Assembly (NCBI RefSeq): GCF_036967205.1
Contig: NZ_CP146022.1
Span: forward strand, 7,378,001 to 7,442,000
DNA: 64,000 nucleotides
Reading direction: 5' to 3'
Source: Streptomyces sp. Q6
Lineage (GTDB): Bacteria > Actinomycetota > Actinomycetes > Streptomycetales > Streptomycetaceae
Of this stretch, positions 26,999 to 37,322 are shown piece by piece. Both the position numbers and the translations under genes were made by a program. Under the pieces are notes generated by a model that was not told the DNA's origin, did no database searches, and worked only from the letters and a program-made list of their open reading frames with translations. Positions within the stretch are counted from its first letter, which is position 1. Each line of letters starts with the position of its first letter.

Positions 26999-28474
26999 TC
27001 AGCCCTGCGCGTGCACCCCGTTCGTCGCGGCGATCGCCCGCCACGACGCGGGCTGCTCCGCCACCCCCGCGGAGCGCAGCGCCGGGGACGCCGGCTTCGA
27101 CGGCTGGTACAGCCACGTGTCGAACAGCGACGCCAGCGGCTTGTGCGACACCGACTCGGCGTACCGCACGAAGTCGGAGACCTTCGCGTTCCCGTACGCG
27201 TGCCGCTGCGGCCACCCCTTCAGGATCGCGAAGAAGTCCTTCTCGCCGACCGCGTTGCGCAGCGCCTGGATCGCCAGCGCCCCCCGGTCGTACACCGCGA
27301 TGTCGAACTGGTTCTCCGCGCCCGGGTCGCCCGGCTTCACCGTCCAGAACGCGTCGTCCGCCGGGTGCTGCGCGTACACGTAGTCCGCGAGCTCCTGCGC
27401 GGTGCCCTCGCCCTCCTTCTCCGACCACAGCCACTGGCTGTAGCGGGCGAAGCCCTCGTTGATCCAGATGTCCTTCCAGTGGTCGACGGAGACGCTGTCG
27501 CCGTACCACTGGTGCGCCAGCTCATGGACGACGACCGAGACGTTCGAGCCGTTCGCGAACTGCTTCGGGGAGTAGAAGGGCCGCGTCTGCGTCTCCAGGG
27601 CGAACGAGGACGGCACGTTCGGCACGTAGCCGCCGAGCGCCTCGAACGGGTACGGGCCGTACAGCGACTCCAGCCACTCCGCGACCTCGGTCGTGCGCTC
27701 CACGCTCGCCTTCGCGGCGCCCTCGTTCGCGCCGAGGTCCTTGCTGTACGCGTTGACCACCGGCAGCCCGGACGCGGTGCGGTCCGTCGTGATGTCGAAC
27801 TTGCCGACCGCGAGCGTGGTCAGATAGGTCGCCTGCGGCTTGCTGGAGCGCCAGTTGAAGCGGGTCCAGCCCAGCTTCGAACTCTGCGACTGGAGCGTGC
27901 CGTTGGAGATCGCCTGCGTGCCGTCGGGCACGGAGACCGACACGTCGTACGTGGCCTTGTCGAGCGGGTGGTCGTTCGAGGGGAACCACCAGGCCGCCGA
28001 CTCCGGCTCGTTGGCGAAGACGGCGCCGTCGGGGGTGCGCTGCGGGGAGGTGAAGCCCCACAGCTTCACGTCGGTGGGCTTGCCCGCGTACTTCACCACG
28101 ACGGTGAAGGACGTGCCCTTCGGCAGGCCCGCCGGCGGGGTCACCTCCAGCTCCTGCACCCCGGACTTCGTGAACGACGCCTTCTTGCCGTTCACCCGGA
28201 CCTCGCTCGCCGTGAGGCCGAAGTCGAGGTTGAAGCGCGAGAGGTCCTGCGTGGAGGAGGCGAGGATCGTCGCCGTGCCCTCCAACAGGTCCGTCTTCGG
28301 CTGGTACTTCAGCCGCAGGTCGTAGTGGGAGACGTCGTAGCCGCCGTTCCCGTACGTCGGGTAGTAGGGATCGCCGATGCCCGAGGCCCCGGGCGTGTAG
28401 TCAGCGGCCGATGCCGGGATCGCCAGCAGGAGGGAGGCCACGAGTGCGCCGGGGGCGATGAGTCTGCGGTACAC
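26999..28474 (-). CDS. Secreted M1 family metallopeptidase
   Basis: The 491-residue precursor has a signal peptide (RR, a hydrophobic run, ASA cleavage site near residue 24). The gluzincin zinc site is complete: HELAHQW (two His and catalytic Glu) followed 18 residues later by NEGFA (third ligand). The exopeptidase motif appears as SSFALETQT (G-x-M-E-N equivalent altered). It is shorter than full-length aminopeptidase N, keeping the N-terminal beta and catalytic domains only. GTG 28474 is favoured by GGAG 5 bases upstream; a start 8 codons earlier would precede this site. It is divergent from the S15 gene and is one of three exported peptidases here. Confidence 0.9.
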   Translation of the reverse strand: MYRRLIAPGALVASLLLAIPASAADYTPGASGIGDPYYPTYGNGGYDVSHYDLRLKYQPKTDLLEGTATILASSTQDLSRFNLDFGLTASEVRVNGKKASFTKSGVQELEVTPPAGLPKGTSFTVVVKYAGKPTDVKLWGFTSPQRTPDGAVFANEPESAAWWFPSNDHPLDKATYDVSVSVPDGTQAISNGTLQSQSSKLGWTRFNWRSSKPQATYLTTLAVGKFDITTDRTASGLPVVNAYSKDLGANEGAAKASVERTTEVAEWLESLYGPYPFEALGGYVPNVPSSFALETQTRPFYSPKQFANGSNVSVVVHELAHQWYGDSVSVDHWKDIWINEGFARYSQWLWSEKEGEGTAQELADYVYAQHPADDAFWTVKPGDPGAENQFDIAVYDRGALAIQALRNAVGEKDFFAILKGWPQRHAYGNAKVSDFVRYAESVSHKPLASLFDTWLYQPSKPASPALRSAGVAEQPASWRAIAATNGVHAQG

Positions 28475-28733
28475 GAGAACTCCAAGTCGTAGGAACACGC
28501 CGAGGGCTGTGCGCGAGGCACAGAGCGCAGGTCACAGTGCGCACGCGGACGGAACCGGCCCCGCGTGATCACTGCCGCGAGCCTATTCAGCACCTCTCAC
28601 CCCCGTCATGTCCATGGCCGCCGCTGTCACACGATCGCCATTCGGCCGACATGTGCCAATCCGGCCCACACGCCTGTCCTGTCCCGCTACTGCCCTCTGT
28701 CGCGCGCGAGTTGACCCGTGTACCTTCCGCGCC

Positions 28734-30701
28734 ATGCCGATACCTGCCAGACGCACCCACCGCCTCTGGAGAACGTTCGCCGCCGCGGCCACCGCCGCGC
28801 TGCTCGCCGTTCTCGTCGCACCCGGCGCCGCCGTGCACGCGGCCACGCCCACCGAGTCGCAGCCCGTCTACTCGTACGAGAAAGCGATCCGTGAGTCCGT
28901 CTGGGTCGACACCCGGCTCGACGGGGACGGCGACGGGAAGACCGACCGGGTCGCCGTCGACATCGTCCGCCCGCGCGAACTCGCCGCCAAGGGCCGCAAG
29001 GTACCCGTGATCATGGACGCCAGCCCGTACTACTCCTGCTGCGGGCGTGGCAACGAGAGCCAGAAGAAGACGTACGACGCGAACGGCGACGTCGTCCAGA
29101 TGCCGCTCTTCTACGACAACTACTTCGTGCCCCGCGGCTACGCCTTCGTCGGCGTCGACCTGCTCGGCACCAACCGCTCCGACGGCTGTGTGGACGTCGG
29201 CGGCGCCTACGACATCGGCTCCGCCAAGGCCGTCGTCGACTGGCTCAACGGCCGCGGCACGGGCTACACGACCCGTACCGGCACCGAACGCGCCAAGGCC
29301 GGCTGGACCAACGGCCGCACCGGCATGATCGGCAAGAGCTACGACGCCACCGTCGCCAACGGGGTCGCCGCCACCGGTGTCGAGGGACTGGAGACCATCG
29401 TCCCGATCGGTGGCATCTCCTCCTGGTACGACTACTACTTCCAGCAGGGCGCCCCGCTCTACGACTCCGGCCCCGACTGGCTGTCCGACTACGTCGAGAG
29501 CCCCGACGCCCGCGCCCGCTGCGCCGCCGTCCAGCAGCAACTCGTCGACGAGGCCCCGCGCACCGGAGACCGGACCCCCCTCTGGGAGAAGCGTGACTAC
29601 GTCAAGGACGCCGGCAAGGTCCGTGCCAGCGTCTTCGTCGTGCACGGCATGCAGGACCTGAACGTCCGCGCCAAGCACTTCGGCCAGTGGTGGGAGGCGC
29701 TCGCCAAGAACGGCGTCGACCGCAAGATCTGGCTGTCGCAGACCGGCCACGTCGACCCGTTCGACTTCCGCCGCACCGCCTGGGTCGACACCCTGCACCG
29801 CTGGTTCGACCACGAACTCCTCGGCTATGACAACGGCGTCGACCGCGAGCCGATGGCGGACATCGAGCGCACCCCCGACCACTGGACCACCGACAGGGTC
29901 TGGCCGCCGCGCGCCACCGGGACCACCACCCTGCGCCCCGGCAAGGGCAGCGCGGCGGGCGTCGGCACCCTGGGCCTGAAGACCGGCTCGGGCACCGAGA
30001 CGTTCACCGACGACCCCGCCCTGAGCGAGACCGACTGGGCCGACCGGATCGACAGCCCCACCCCCGAGAAGGCCGGATTCATCAGCCGCCCGCTCGGCAA
30101 GGACCTGCGCCTGTCCGGCTCCTCCAAGGTCACCGTCACCGCCACACCGACCACGTCGAGCGCGCACCTCAGTGCCGTCCTCGTCGACCTCGGCCCGGCC
30201 ACCGTCCGCGACTACGCGGGCGCCGGCGAAGGCATCACGACGCTGACCGACCGCAGCTGCTGGGGACCGAGCACGACCGGCGACAGCTCCTGCTTCCTGA
30301 ACACGCGGACGGCGACCGCCGACGTCAACTCCACCGTCTTCAGCCGCGGGTGGGCCGACCTCGGCACGTACGCCGACCCGGACAAGGGCACCGCCCTGAC
30401 CCCGGGCAAGCCCTACACGCTCACCATCTCGCTCGCCTCCAGCGACCACGTCGTGCCCAAGGGGCACCGTCTCGCGCTGATCGTCGCGGGCACCGACAAG
30501 GACCTCATCGACCCTCCGGCGAGCAAGCCCACCCTGACGCTCGACCTGGCGCGCACCGCGGCCCGCGTCCCCGTCGTCGGCGGCGCCGACGCGTTCGCGG
30601 CCGCCACCTCCGGCTCCGCCGCCGCCACCCCGCACTCGTCGTCGGCCGACGGCGTGAGCACGTTCCGCCAGGACCGGCCCGTCCCGGGAGGAGCCCGCTG
30701 A
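28734..30701 (+). CDS. Secreted Xaa-Pro dipeptidyl-peptidase (S15 family)
   Basis: The 655-residue precursor has a signal peptide (hydrophobic run residues 12-32, AxA near residue 35). The alpha/beta-hydrolase core carries the nucleophile elbow GKSYDATV near residue 205. Relatives usually have S-Y-x-G, so Ala replaces the second Gly. The acid is in VVHGMQDLN and the base His in QTGHVDPF. The C-terminal beta-sandwich (from about residue 430) is the XPP/CocE lid domain. It cleaves Xaa-Pro dipeptides from peptide N-termini outside the cell. ATG 28734 fits the signal peptide. It is coupled by a TGATG overlap to the M14 gene. Confidence 0.9.
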   Translation: MPIPARRTHRLWRTFAAAATAALLAVLVAPGAAVHAATPTESQPVYSYEKAIRESVWVDTRLDGDGDGKTDRVAVDIVRPRELAAKGRKVPVIMDASPYYSCCGRGNESQKKTYDANGDVVQMPLFYDNYFVPRGYAFVGVDLLGTNRSDGCVDVGGAYDIGSAKAVVDWLNGRGTGYTTRTGTERAKAGWTNGRTGMIGKSYDATVANGVAATGVEGLETIVPIGGISSWYDYYFQQGAPLYDSGPDWLSDYVESPDARARCAAVQQQLVDEAPRTGDRTPLWEKRDYVKDAGKVRASVFVVHGMQDLNVRAKHFGQWWEALAKNGVDRKIWLSQTGHVDPFDFRRTAWVDTLHRWFDHELLGYDNGVDREPMADIERTPDHWTTDRVWPPRATGTTTLRPGKGSAAGVGTLGLKTGSGTETFTDDPALSETDWADRIDSPTPEKAGFISRPLGKDLRLSGSSKVTVTATPTTSSAHLSAVLVDLGPATVRDYAGAGEGITTLTDRSCWGPSTTGDSSCFLNTRTATADVNSTVFSRGWADLGTYADPDKGTALTPGKPYTLTISLASSDHVVPKGHRLALIVAGTDKDLIDPPASKPTLTLDLARTAARVPVVGGADAFAAATSGSAAATPHSSSADGVSTFRQDRPVPGGAR

Positions 30702-31975
30702 TGCGCCTGCACCCCCGCACGCTCGTCCTCGCGGCCTCCGTCGTCGCCCTCTCGGTCACCGCACCGGCACAGGCGACCGCCACCACACCGCCCCGCACCG
30801 GCTTCGAGCGGACCGAAGGCGCCCGCTGGACCACCCAGCCCGAGGAGCAGGAACTCCTCGCCACCGTCGACAAGGCGTCCGACCAGGTCTCCGTCTCCCG
30901 GATCGGGACGACCAAGCAGGGCCGGCCGCTCCAACTCGTCCGGATCGGCGCGCACCGCACCGCCGACACGGTGCTCCTCGTGTGCAGCCAGCACGGCGAC
31001 GAACCGTCCGGGCGCGAGGCGTGCCTCACCAAGATCCGCGACCTCGCGTACGCCAAGGACGCGGCGACCCAGCGCTTCCTGTCCCGCACGACCCTCCTGG
31101 TCGTGCCCACCGCCAACCCCGACGGACGCGCCGCCGACACCCGCGGCAACTCCGACGGCGTCGACATCAACCGCGACCACCTCGCGCTCCGGACCGCGGA
31201 GGCACGGGCCATGGCGGCCGTCATCCGCGACCGGGCGCCCGACGTCATCTACGACCTGCACGAGTACGGGGCCACCCCCCAGTACTACGACAAGGACCTC
31301 TTCGACCTCTGGCCGCGCAACCTCAACACCGACGCGGCCGTCCACGACGAGGCCCGGAAACTATCCCTGGACTACGTCCGTCCGGCCGCGAACGCCTCCG
31401 GGTACTCCACGGGCACGTACGGCATCTGGACCGACCCCGTCACCGGCGATCCGATCAAGCAGACCGCGGGCGACGGACAGGAGCGCATCCTGCGCAACAT
31501 GTCCGGCGTGAAGCACGCCCTCGGGCTGCTCATCGAGAGCCGCGTCGACCCCGGCACCCCGGCCGAGGCGGCCGACGAGTCGCTCAACAACCGGCGCCGC
31601 CGTGACTCCCAACTGGCGGCGCTCGGCGGCCTGTTCACCTTCACCGGTGAGCGGCTCGGCCGGATCGAGGCGGCGACCGGCGCGGCCCGCGTGGCCGGGT
31701 TCGGCGACAGGGGGCCGATCTACGTCGGCGGCGCGGACAACGACCCGGCCGAACCCGCCGAGATCATCCAGGATCCGCCCTGCGGCTACCGCCTCACCGA
31801 GGCGCAGTACGACGCGCTCAAGGACGAGTTGGCGCTGCACGGCATCACCGTGCGGACCTCGGGCAGCGAAGCCTACGTACCGCTGCGGCAGTCGCAGCGG
31901 GCACTGGTCGCGCTGCTGCTCGACGCCCGTGCCCCCTACCACTTGACGGAAGGGGAGCCCGACACCAGCTGCTGA
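30701..31975 (+). CDS. Secreted M14 family zinc carboxypeptidase
   Basis: The 424-residue precursor starts with a signal peptide ending AQATA near residue 25. The zinc-binding H-x-x-E is [10 protein letters not shown] near residue 105, and the third ligand His is in YDLHEYG near residue 187. The catalytic Glu lies in LLIESRVD near residue 273. Substrate-binding NPDGR and INRDH segments are present. A C-terminal extension of about 150 residues follows the catalytic domain and has no clear match. The ATG shares an A with the preceding TGA. With M1 and S15 partners, it would trim extracellular peptides from both ends. Confidence 0.9.
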   Translation: MRLHPRTLVLAASVVALSVTAPAQATATTPPRTGFERTEGARWTTQPEEQELLATVDKASDQVSVSRIGTTKQGRPLQLVRIGAHRTADTVLLVCSQHGDEPSGREACLTKIRDLAYAKDAATQRFLSRTTLLVVPTANPDGRAADTRGNSDGVDINRDHLALRTAEARAMAAVIRDRAPDVIYDLHEYGATPQYYDKDLFDLWPRNLNTDAAVHDEARKLSLDYVRPAANASGYSTGTYGIWTDPVTGDPIKQTAGDGQERILRNMSGVKHALGLLIESRVDPGTPAEAADESLNNRRRRDSQLAALGGLFTFTGERLGRIEAATGAARVAGFGDRGPIYVGGADNDPAEPAEIIQDPPCGYRLTEAQYDALKDELALHGITVRTSGSEAYVPLRQSQRALVALLLDARAPYHLTEGEPDTSC

Positions 31976-32014
31976 AGAGGTGTCAGGAGCGTCGCGTGTG
32001 GTAGGCCCTAAAGG

Positions 32015-33823
32015 GTGACAACCCCTCAGAAACCTCCCACCGACGCTCCCGTCCCCGACGCGGGGGCGACAGGCGGCCGGAGCCCCGCCACCGACCGGAT
32101 CGTGTTCGGCGTCACCGCCGTGCTCACCCTGGCCTTCGTGGTCTGGGGCTCCGTCGCCACCGACAGCCTGGAGAGCGTCTCCACGCGCCTCCTCAACGGC
32201 CTGATCCACAACGGCGGTTGGGCGTTCATGCTCGCCGCCTCCGGCTTCGTCGTGTTCGCCCTGTGGCTCGCGATCAGCCGCTACGGGAAGATCACCCTCG
32301 GCAAGGAGGGCGAGGAGCCGGAGTTCCGCACCGTCTCCTGGGTCGCCATGATGTTCAGCGCCGGCATGGGCATCGGCCTCATGTTCTACGGCGTGAGCGA
32401 GCCCCTCGCGCACTTCACGACCCCGCCGCCGGGCACCGACCCGGCCGACGCCGCCGAGGCCATGGAGACCGCCATGGCGACGACGCTCTTCCACTGGACG
32501 CTGCACCCGTGGGCGATCTACGCGGTGGTCGGACTCGCCATCGCCTACAGCACGTTCCGGCGGCGCAGGCGGCAGACCATCTCCTCGGTCTTCGTCCCGC
32601 TCATCGGTGAGAAGCGCGCCCACGGGGCGTGGGGCCGGGTCATCGACATCATCGCGATCTTCGCGACGCTCTTCGGCTCGGCGGCGTCCCTCGGGCTCGG
32701 CGCGCTCCAGATCGGCTCCGGCTTCGAGGTCCTGGACTGGATGGACAACGCGAGCACCGGCCTGCTGGTGGCCATCATCGCCGTCCTGACAGTCGCGTTC
32801 GTCGCCTCCGCCGTCTCCGGTGTGGAGAAGGGCATCCAGTGGCTGTCGAACATCAACATGGTCCTGGCGCTCATCCTCGCGGTCTTCGTCTTCATCGCGG
32901 GCCCCACGATCATCGTCCTCGACCTCCTGCCGACCTCGCTCGGCGCGTACCTCGGCGACCTGCCCCAGCTCATCGGCCGCACCGAGGCGTCCAGCGGCAA
33001 GGGCGTCGCCGACTGGCTCGGCAGCTGGACGGTCTTCTACTGGGCGTGGTGGATCTCCTGGACGCCCTTCGTCGGGATGTTCATCGCGCGCATCAGCCGG
33101 GGCCGCACCATCCGCCAGTTCGTCGGCGGCGTGATCCTGGTCCCCTCCACGGTCAGCCTGCTCTGGTTCGCCATCTTCGGCGGTACGGCGATGAAGATGA
33201 AGGAGCACGGGCAGCTCGGCGGCGCCAGCACTCCGGAGGCCCAACTCTTCGGCGTCCTGCACGAGTTCCCGCTCGCCACGGCGACGAGCCTGCTCGTCAT
33301 GATCCTCGTCGGCATCTTCTTCGTGTCGGGCGCCGACGCGGCCTCGATCGTCATGGGCACCCTGTCGCAGAAGGGCGCGCTCGAACCCGGCCGGTTCGTC
33401 GTCATCTTCTGGGGCGTGGTGACCGGAGCCGTGGCCGCGGTCATGCTCCTCATCGGCGACGGCTCGGACAACGCGCTCACCGGCCTGCAGAACCTCACGA
33501 TCCTCGTGGCGGCCCCGTTCACCCTCGTCATGATCGGCATGTGCGTGTCCCTCATGCGCGACCTGCGCAAAGACCCGCTCATCGTCCGCGGCACGATGGG
33601 CACCGAGGTCGTCGAGGCGGCGGTGGTCGCCGGACACGAGCAGTACGGCGGCGAGTTCGAGATCCGCATCGGCCCCGGCGACAGCCTGGAGACGGAGGGC
33701 GACCCCATCGGCAGACACCTGGCGGACGACGCGCCGGACGACGGCCTGGACACCGACGTCAAGACGGACCTCAGGTCCGCCACCGACAGAACCGCCCTCG
33801 GCAAGGACACCGACCAGGACTGA
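32015..33823 (+). CDS. BCCT family transporter (betaine/choline/carnitine)
   Basis: The 602-residue protein has about 12 membrane spans from residue 30 to 525. The family signature is seen as FYWAWWISWTPFVGMFIARI and SRGRTIRQF near residue 340, with glycine-rich SAGMGIGLMFYGVSEP near residue 110. Trp and aromatic residues in the signature bind the quaternary ammonium. It imports glycine betaine, choline or carnitine with Na+ or H+ for osmoprotection. The acidic C-terminal tail of about 75 residues may be an osmosensing element. GTG 32015 is the only sensible start. No betaine biosynthesis gene is beside it. Confidence 0.93.
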   Translation: MTTPQKPPTDAPVPDAGATGGRSPATDRIVFGVTAVLTLAFVVWGSVATDSLESVSTRLLNGLIHNGGWAFMLAASGFVVFALWLAISRYGKITLGKEGEEPEFRTVSWVAMMFSAGMGIGLMFYGVSEPLAHFTTPPPGTDPADAAEAMETAMATTLFHWTLHPWAIYAVVGLAIAYSTFRRRRRQTISSVFVPLIGEKRAHGAWGRVIDIIAIFATLFGSAASLGLGALQIGSGFEVLDWMDNASTGLLVAIIAVLTVAFVASAVSGVEKGIQWLSNINMVLALILAVFVFIAGPTIIVLDLLPTSLGAYLGDLPQLIGRTEASSGKGVADWLGSWTVFYWAWWISWTPFVGMFIARISRGRTIRQFVGGVILVPSTVSLLWFAIFGGTAMKMKEHGQLGGASTPEAQLFGVLHEFPLATATSLLVMILVGIFFVSGADAASIVMGTLSQKGALEPGRFVVIFWGVVTGAVAAVMLLIGDGSDNALTGLQNLTILVAAPFTLVMIGMCVSLMRDLRKDPLIVRGTMGTEVVEAAVVAGHEQYGGEFEIRIGPGDSLETEGDPIGRHLADDAPDDGLDTDVKTDLRSATDRTALGKDTDQD

Positions 33824-33864
33824 CGTCACGCGGGGCCGGGCCGGGACGTGGTCCACTCCCGGCC

Positions 33865-34509
33865 ATGCCCCTGCTGATGCTGGACCTCGACAACACCCTG
33901 GTCGACCGGGACGCCGCGTTCCGCTCCGCGCTGGCGGAGTTCCTGACCGACCACGGGCTCCCGCCGACGGACGTGTCCTGGCTGACGGCCCTCGACGGCG
34001 ACGGGTACACCCCACGGGCCGAGGTCGCCGCGGCGATGACGGCACGCTACGGACCCCGCGTCCCCGCGCGCGCCATCCACGCCGTCCTCGACCACGGCGC
34101 GGCGGACCGCGTCGCACTGCCGCCCCTGACCCGCGCGGCGCTCGTACGGGCCAGGGAGGCGGGCCTGACACCGCTCGTCGTCACCAACGGCCGCACCGCC
34201 CAGCAGACCGAGAAGCTCCGCCGCACCGGCCTCACCGCGCTCGTCGACGGCTGGGCGATCTCGGAGGCCGTGGGCCACCGGAAGCCCGACCCCGGCATCT
34301 TCCACGCGGCGGCCGCGGGCCGTTCCCTGCACGACGCCTGGATGATCGGCGACGCGCCCCGCGCCGACATCGGGGGAGCGCAGGCACTCGGCCTGCGGAC
34401 GGTGTGGGTGACCCGCGGCCGTACCTGGCGCGAACCGGACTTCGCGCCGACGCTGACCGCCGACGACGTGGTGGAGGCGATCGACGCGGTGCTGCGCGCA
34501 CAGCCGTGA
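33865..34509 (+). CDS. HAD family hydrolase
   Basis: The 214-residue protein has all four HAD motifs: LDLDNTLVD (nucleophile Asp), LVVTNGR (Thr), HRKPDP (Lys) and MIGDAPRADIGGA (metal Asp). It is a small phosphatase with an alpha-helical C1 cap. HAD members act on sugar phosphates, nucleotides or phosphoglycolate; the substrate is unknown. ATG 33865 sits 41 bp after the transporter. Confidence 0.9.
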   Translation: MPLLMLDLDNTLVDRDAAFRSALAEFLTDHGLPPTDVSWLTALDGDGYTPRAEVAAAMTARYGPRVPARAIHAVLDHGAADRVALPPLTRAALVRAREAGLTPLVVTNGRTAQQTEKLRRTGLTALVDGWAISEAVGHRKPDPGIFHAAAAGRSLHDAWMIGDAPRADIGGAQALGLRTVWVTRGRTWREPDFAPTLTADDVVEAIDAVLRAQP

Positions 34510-34555
34510 CGGCCGTGCCCTGTCGCCCGGCGCGCCACGGTGTTTCAATCCCCGC

Positions 34556-35194
34556 ATGACAGAGATCAAGGAGCCCTGGGGCCTCAGCGTCTTCGGGACG
34601 GGCAGCGTGTCGGCGGAGCCGCGCGTGGCCCACCTGAAGCTGGCCGTCGACCACCTCTCACCGACGCCCAGGGAAGCCTTCGCCCAGGCGGGCGCGGCGG
34701 TGTCCCGGCTGCGGACCGTGCTGCGCGAGCACGGCGTGCCCGACTCCGAGGTGTCCGGATCGCGCCTCTCGCTCGCGTCCGAGTTCAAGGGGTACGGCGG
34801 CGAGCGGACGTTCCTCGGCTACCGCTGCGAAGCGACGTACACGGTGCGCACCGAGCAGCTCGACCGCCTCCAGGACCTGATCCAGGACGCCGTGGAGGCC
34901 GGCGCCAACCGCGTCGACGAGGTCCGCTTCGACGTCCTCGGCAAACCGACCATGCGCGACGAGGCGCGCCGCCGCGCCGTCGCGGCCGCCCGCCGCAAGG
35001 CCGAGGTGTACGCCGAAGCGTGCGGGGTCAGGCTCGGCCGCGTCGTGCACATCCAGGACGTCGACCCGGAATCGGTGGGCCTGCGCAGCCACGGCGGCCG
35101 CCTGGGCGGCGACCCCGAGTCCGACGGTGTCCTCGCGCCCGGCGCGGTGAAGGTCGAGGCGGCGGTCCTCCTCGGCTACGGCCTGCTGCCGTGA
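34556..35194 (+). CDS. SIMPL domain-containing protein (DUF541)
   Basis: The 212-residue protein has the SIMPL fold: LSVFGTGSVSAEPRVAHLKLAVDH at the start, then TFLGYRCEATYTVRTEQLDRLQDLIQDAVEAG and the Arg/Lys-rich helix RRRAVAAARRKAEVYAEACG. Unlike most members, it has no signal peptide, so it should be cytoplasmic. Family function is uncertain, with links to oxidative stress and signalling. A terminator hairpin follows at once. It converges with the D-amino-acid oxidase gene. Confidence 0.85.
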   Translation: MTEIKEPWGLSVFGTGSVSAEPRVAHLKLAVDHLSPTPREAFAQAGAAVSRLRTVLREHGVPDSEVSGSRLSLASEFKGYGGERTFLGYRCEATYTVRTEQLDRLQDLIQDAVEAGANRVDEVRFDVLGKPTMRDEARRRAVAAARRKAEVYAEACGVRLGRVVHIQDVDPESVGLRSHGGRLGGDPESDGVLAPGAVKVEAAVLLGYGLLP

Positions 35195-35199
35195 CGCGG

Positions 35200-35231
35200 G
35201 CCGGGCCGCGCCCACCCGGGCGCGGCCCGGC
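35200..35231. terminator. Strong GC hairpin between converging genes
   Basis: GCCGGGCCGCGCCC (35200-35213) and its exact complement (35218-35231) form a 14-bp stem with a 4-base loop. It can terminate both the SIMPL and oxidase genes. Confidence 0.85.
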
Positions 35232-35234
35232 GCC

Positions 35235-36161
35235 TCACACCAGATCCGCCGCTTCCTCCGCGCATCCCCAGGCCACGGTCACCCCGGCCCCGCCGTGCCC
35301 GTAGTTGTGCACCAACACCCGCCCGGACGCGGTCACTTCACGGTCGATGCGCACGGCGAGCCGCGCGGGCCGCAGCCCCACGCGGTGCCCGATCACGCGC
35401 GCCCCGGCGATCTCCGGCCGCACCGCCGCGCACCGCTTCACGATCGCCCGCGCCACCGCGGGCTCCGGAGCGAGGGACCACGCGTCCTCCTCGGCCGTGC
35501 CGCCCAGGATCAGTCCGCCGGGCTGCGGGAAGAAGTACGTCGTGGTGTCGGAAGCGGCGTCCGCGGCGGTGAACCAGGTGCGGACACCGGGGTTCTCCAC
35601 CACCACCAACTGCCCGCGCACCGGCCGCACCGACGCGTCGGGGACCAGCTCCCGCGCCCCGAGCCCGGCACAGTTCACGACCACCGGCGCGGGCACGTCC
35701 CGCAGCGAGGTCACCGACCGCTCCTCCACGGCCACGCCCGCGGCCGCCAACTCCCCGCGCAGCCACGCCAGATGCGCCGGCATGTCGATCAGCGGAAGCC
35801 GCGCCGCAAGGCCCGCGTCCGTGTCGCGCAGCCCCGCCACCTCGCCCGCCCACACGCCGAGCCCGGCGAGCCGCGTGTCGGCGTGCACCCCGTCGACCAT
35901 CCGCACGCCGGTCGTCTCCGGCCGCCTTGCCCACTCCTCGTAGCGCCGCAGCGAACGGACCGACCACGCGCCCACCCGCTCCACCGGATCGATCCGGTAG
36001 GGCCACCACAGCGCACCCGCGACGGCCGAGGTGGTCCGCCCGGCCGGCTCCCGCGACCACACCCGCACCCGGTGCCCGCGCCGGGCGAGAACCAGGGCGG
36101 TGGCCATCCCGATGACCCCGCCGCCGACCACGATCACATCACCGCTCAGCTCACTCTCCAC
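35235..36161 (-). CDS. D-amino-acid oxidase (FAD-dependent)
   Basis: The 308-residue protein starts with an FAD-binding Rossmann motif VIVVGGGVIGMATALVLARRG. It ends with HNYGHGGAGVTVAWGCAEEA, the DAO signature at the active site. The substrate Arg is likely in the HRVGLRPARLAVR segment near residue 264. VVNCAGLGARELVPD is also typical. It deaminates D-amino acids to 2-oxo acids with H2O2 formation, or belongs to the closely related D-aspartate oxidases. ATG 36161 follows a purine-rich stretch. It diverges from the next gene across 66 bp. Confidence 0.9.
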   Translation of the reverse strand: MESELSGDVIVVGGGVIGMATALVLARRGHRVRVWSREPAGRTTSAVAGALWWPYRIDPVERVGAWSVRSLRRYEEWARRPETTGVRMVDGVHADTRLAGLGVWAGEVAGLRDTDAGLAARLPLIDMPAHLAWLRGELAAAGVAVEERSVTSLRDVPAPVVVNCAGLGARELVPDASVRPVRGQLVVVENPGVRTWFTAADAASDTTTYFFPQPGGLILGGTAEEDAWSLAPEPAVARAIVKRCAAVRPEIAGARVIGHRVGLRPARLAVRIDREVTASGRVLVHNYGHGGAGVTVAWGCAEEAADLV

Positions 36162-36227
36162 GCCGGGACGGTAGCGGAATGTGCCATGCCGTGCTCACAT
36201 CAGGTGTCAGGTGGGGATACTCACCTC

Positions 36228-37262
36228 ATGTCTGCCGAGTACGCGACCTTCGGCCTGGCACCGGCGATGCGCGCCGGTGGAGTTCTCGCCAACGGTGACT
36301 ACCAAGTCCACCGGGACTTCGTGGACTTCATCGTCGACGGGCGCCCGCTGCTGTTCCAGCTCTCCGACCTCGACGCCGTCTCTCCCCTGGCCGCCGACAT
36401 CCCGCCCGCCATCTTCACCCACCACGTCAAGAGCCTGCTCCTGGAGGCCGAGGCACCGCTCGCCGAGGGCCGCTACATCATCTACGGCTGCCCCGAGTGC
36501 GAGGGCCTGGAATGCGGCGCGGTGACCGCCGTCATCGAGCACACCGGCGACGACGGCGACGACTACGTATGGCGCGACTTCGCCTGGCAGACCGAGGAGC
36601 ACGCCGATCTGGAGCTCAACGGCTACCACGGCATCGGCCCGTTCCGCTTCCGCGGCGCCGCCTACCGCGCCGCCCTCGGCCAACTGCTCGCCGACCCCGT
36701 CGCACCGGCCGCCCGACGCCGGGTGCTGCTCATCGGCGCCCGGGTCGCCGTCCTCGCCAAACTCGCCGCCGCCCTGCGCACCATCGGTATCGGCGCCGAC
36801 ATCACCCAGGACGCGACGGGAGTCCCGCCCGAGGAACTGCGCGCCTACGGTGCCGTCGCCTTCGGCCGGGCGGTCGAGGAGCGCCAACGGGACGCAGTAC
36901 GAAGGGAGTTCGAGCGCGCGGGCGCCGACGTGGCCTACGTGGACGGGCTCGCGCCGATCATCCCCCTCCTGGTCGCCCAGATCGAGAGCGCCCTCGACCG
37001 CGGGCCCGAGGAACAGCGCCGCCTCACCCGCCTGGTCGCCGCCGACGGCGAGGCGGGCCTCGAAGTCACCTCCACCTGCCGTGTCCGGATCACCGCGTAC
37101 CGCCTCGACCGGCTCTACCGCACCCACGTCCACGAGGTCTTCGACGACGTCCTCGAACCGGGCCGGCACCGCGTCCCCCTCGATCCCCGGGCGACCAAGG
37201 GGGAGTCCTTCCTCGTGGCCCGCGCCACGGGAGGTGTGCTGGTGGCGCCCATGGCCCGCTGA
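36228..37262 (+). CDS. Two-domain protein with a conserved cysteine cluster, unknown function
   Basis: The 344-residue protein has an N-terminal alpha/beta domain (about 1-155) with a CPECEGLECG cluster near residue 88, three cysteines that could bind a metal. YVWRDFAWQTE and the DVLEPGRHRVPLD segment near the C-terminus look conserved. The central region (RRVLLIGARVAVLAKLAAAL) is Rossmann-like, but lacks a clear G-x-G-x-x-G. Streptomyces databases often call such proteins oxidoreductases, which I do not adopt. The ATG at 36228 follows a GGTGGGGA stretch. It is divergent from the oxidase gene. Confidence 0.6.
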   Translation: MSAEYATFGLAPAMRAGGVLANGDYQVHRDFVDFIVDGRPLLFQLSDLDAVSPLAADIPPAIFTHHVKSLLLEAEAPLAEGRYIIYGCPECEGLECGAVTAVIEHTGDDGDDYVWRDFAWQTEEHADLELNGYHGIGPFRFRGAAYRAALGQLLADPVAPAARRRVLLIGARVAVLAKLAAALRTIGIGADITQDATGVPPEELRAYGAVAFGRAVEERQRDAVRREFERAGADVAYVDGLAPIIPLLVAQIESALDRGPEEQRRLTRLVAADGEAGLEVTSTCRVRITAYRLDRLYRTHVHEVFDDVLEPGRHRVPLDPRATKGESFLVARATGGVLVAPMAR

Positions 37263-37322
37263 CCTGCCCGCAGGGTGCCGACGGCGCGGCGGCCCCGCGC
37301 TCCGATTAGGATCGGCGCCCTG

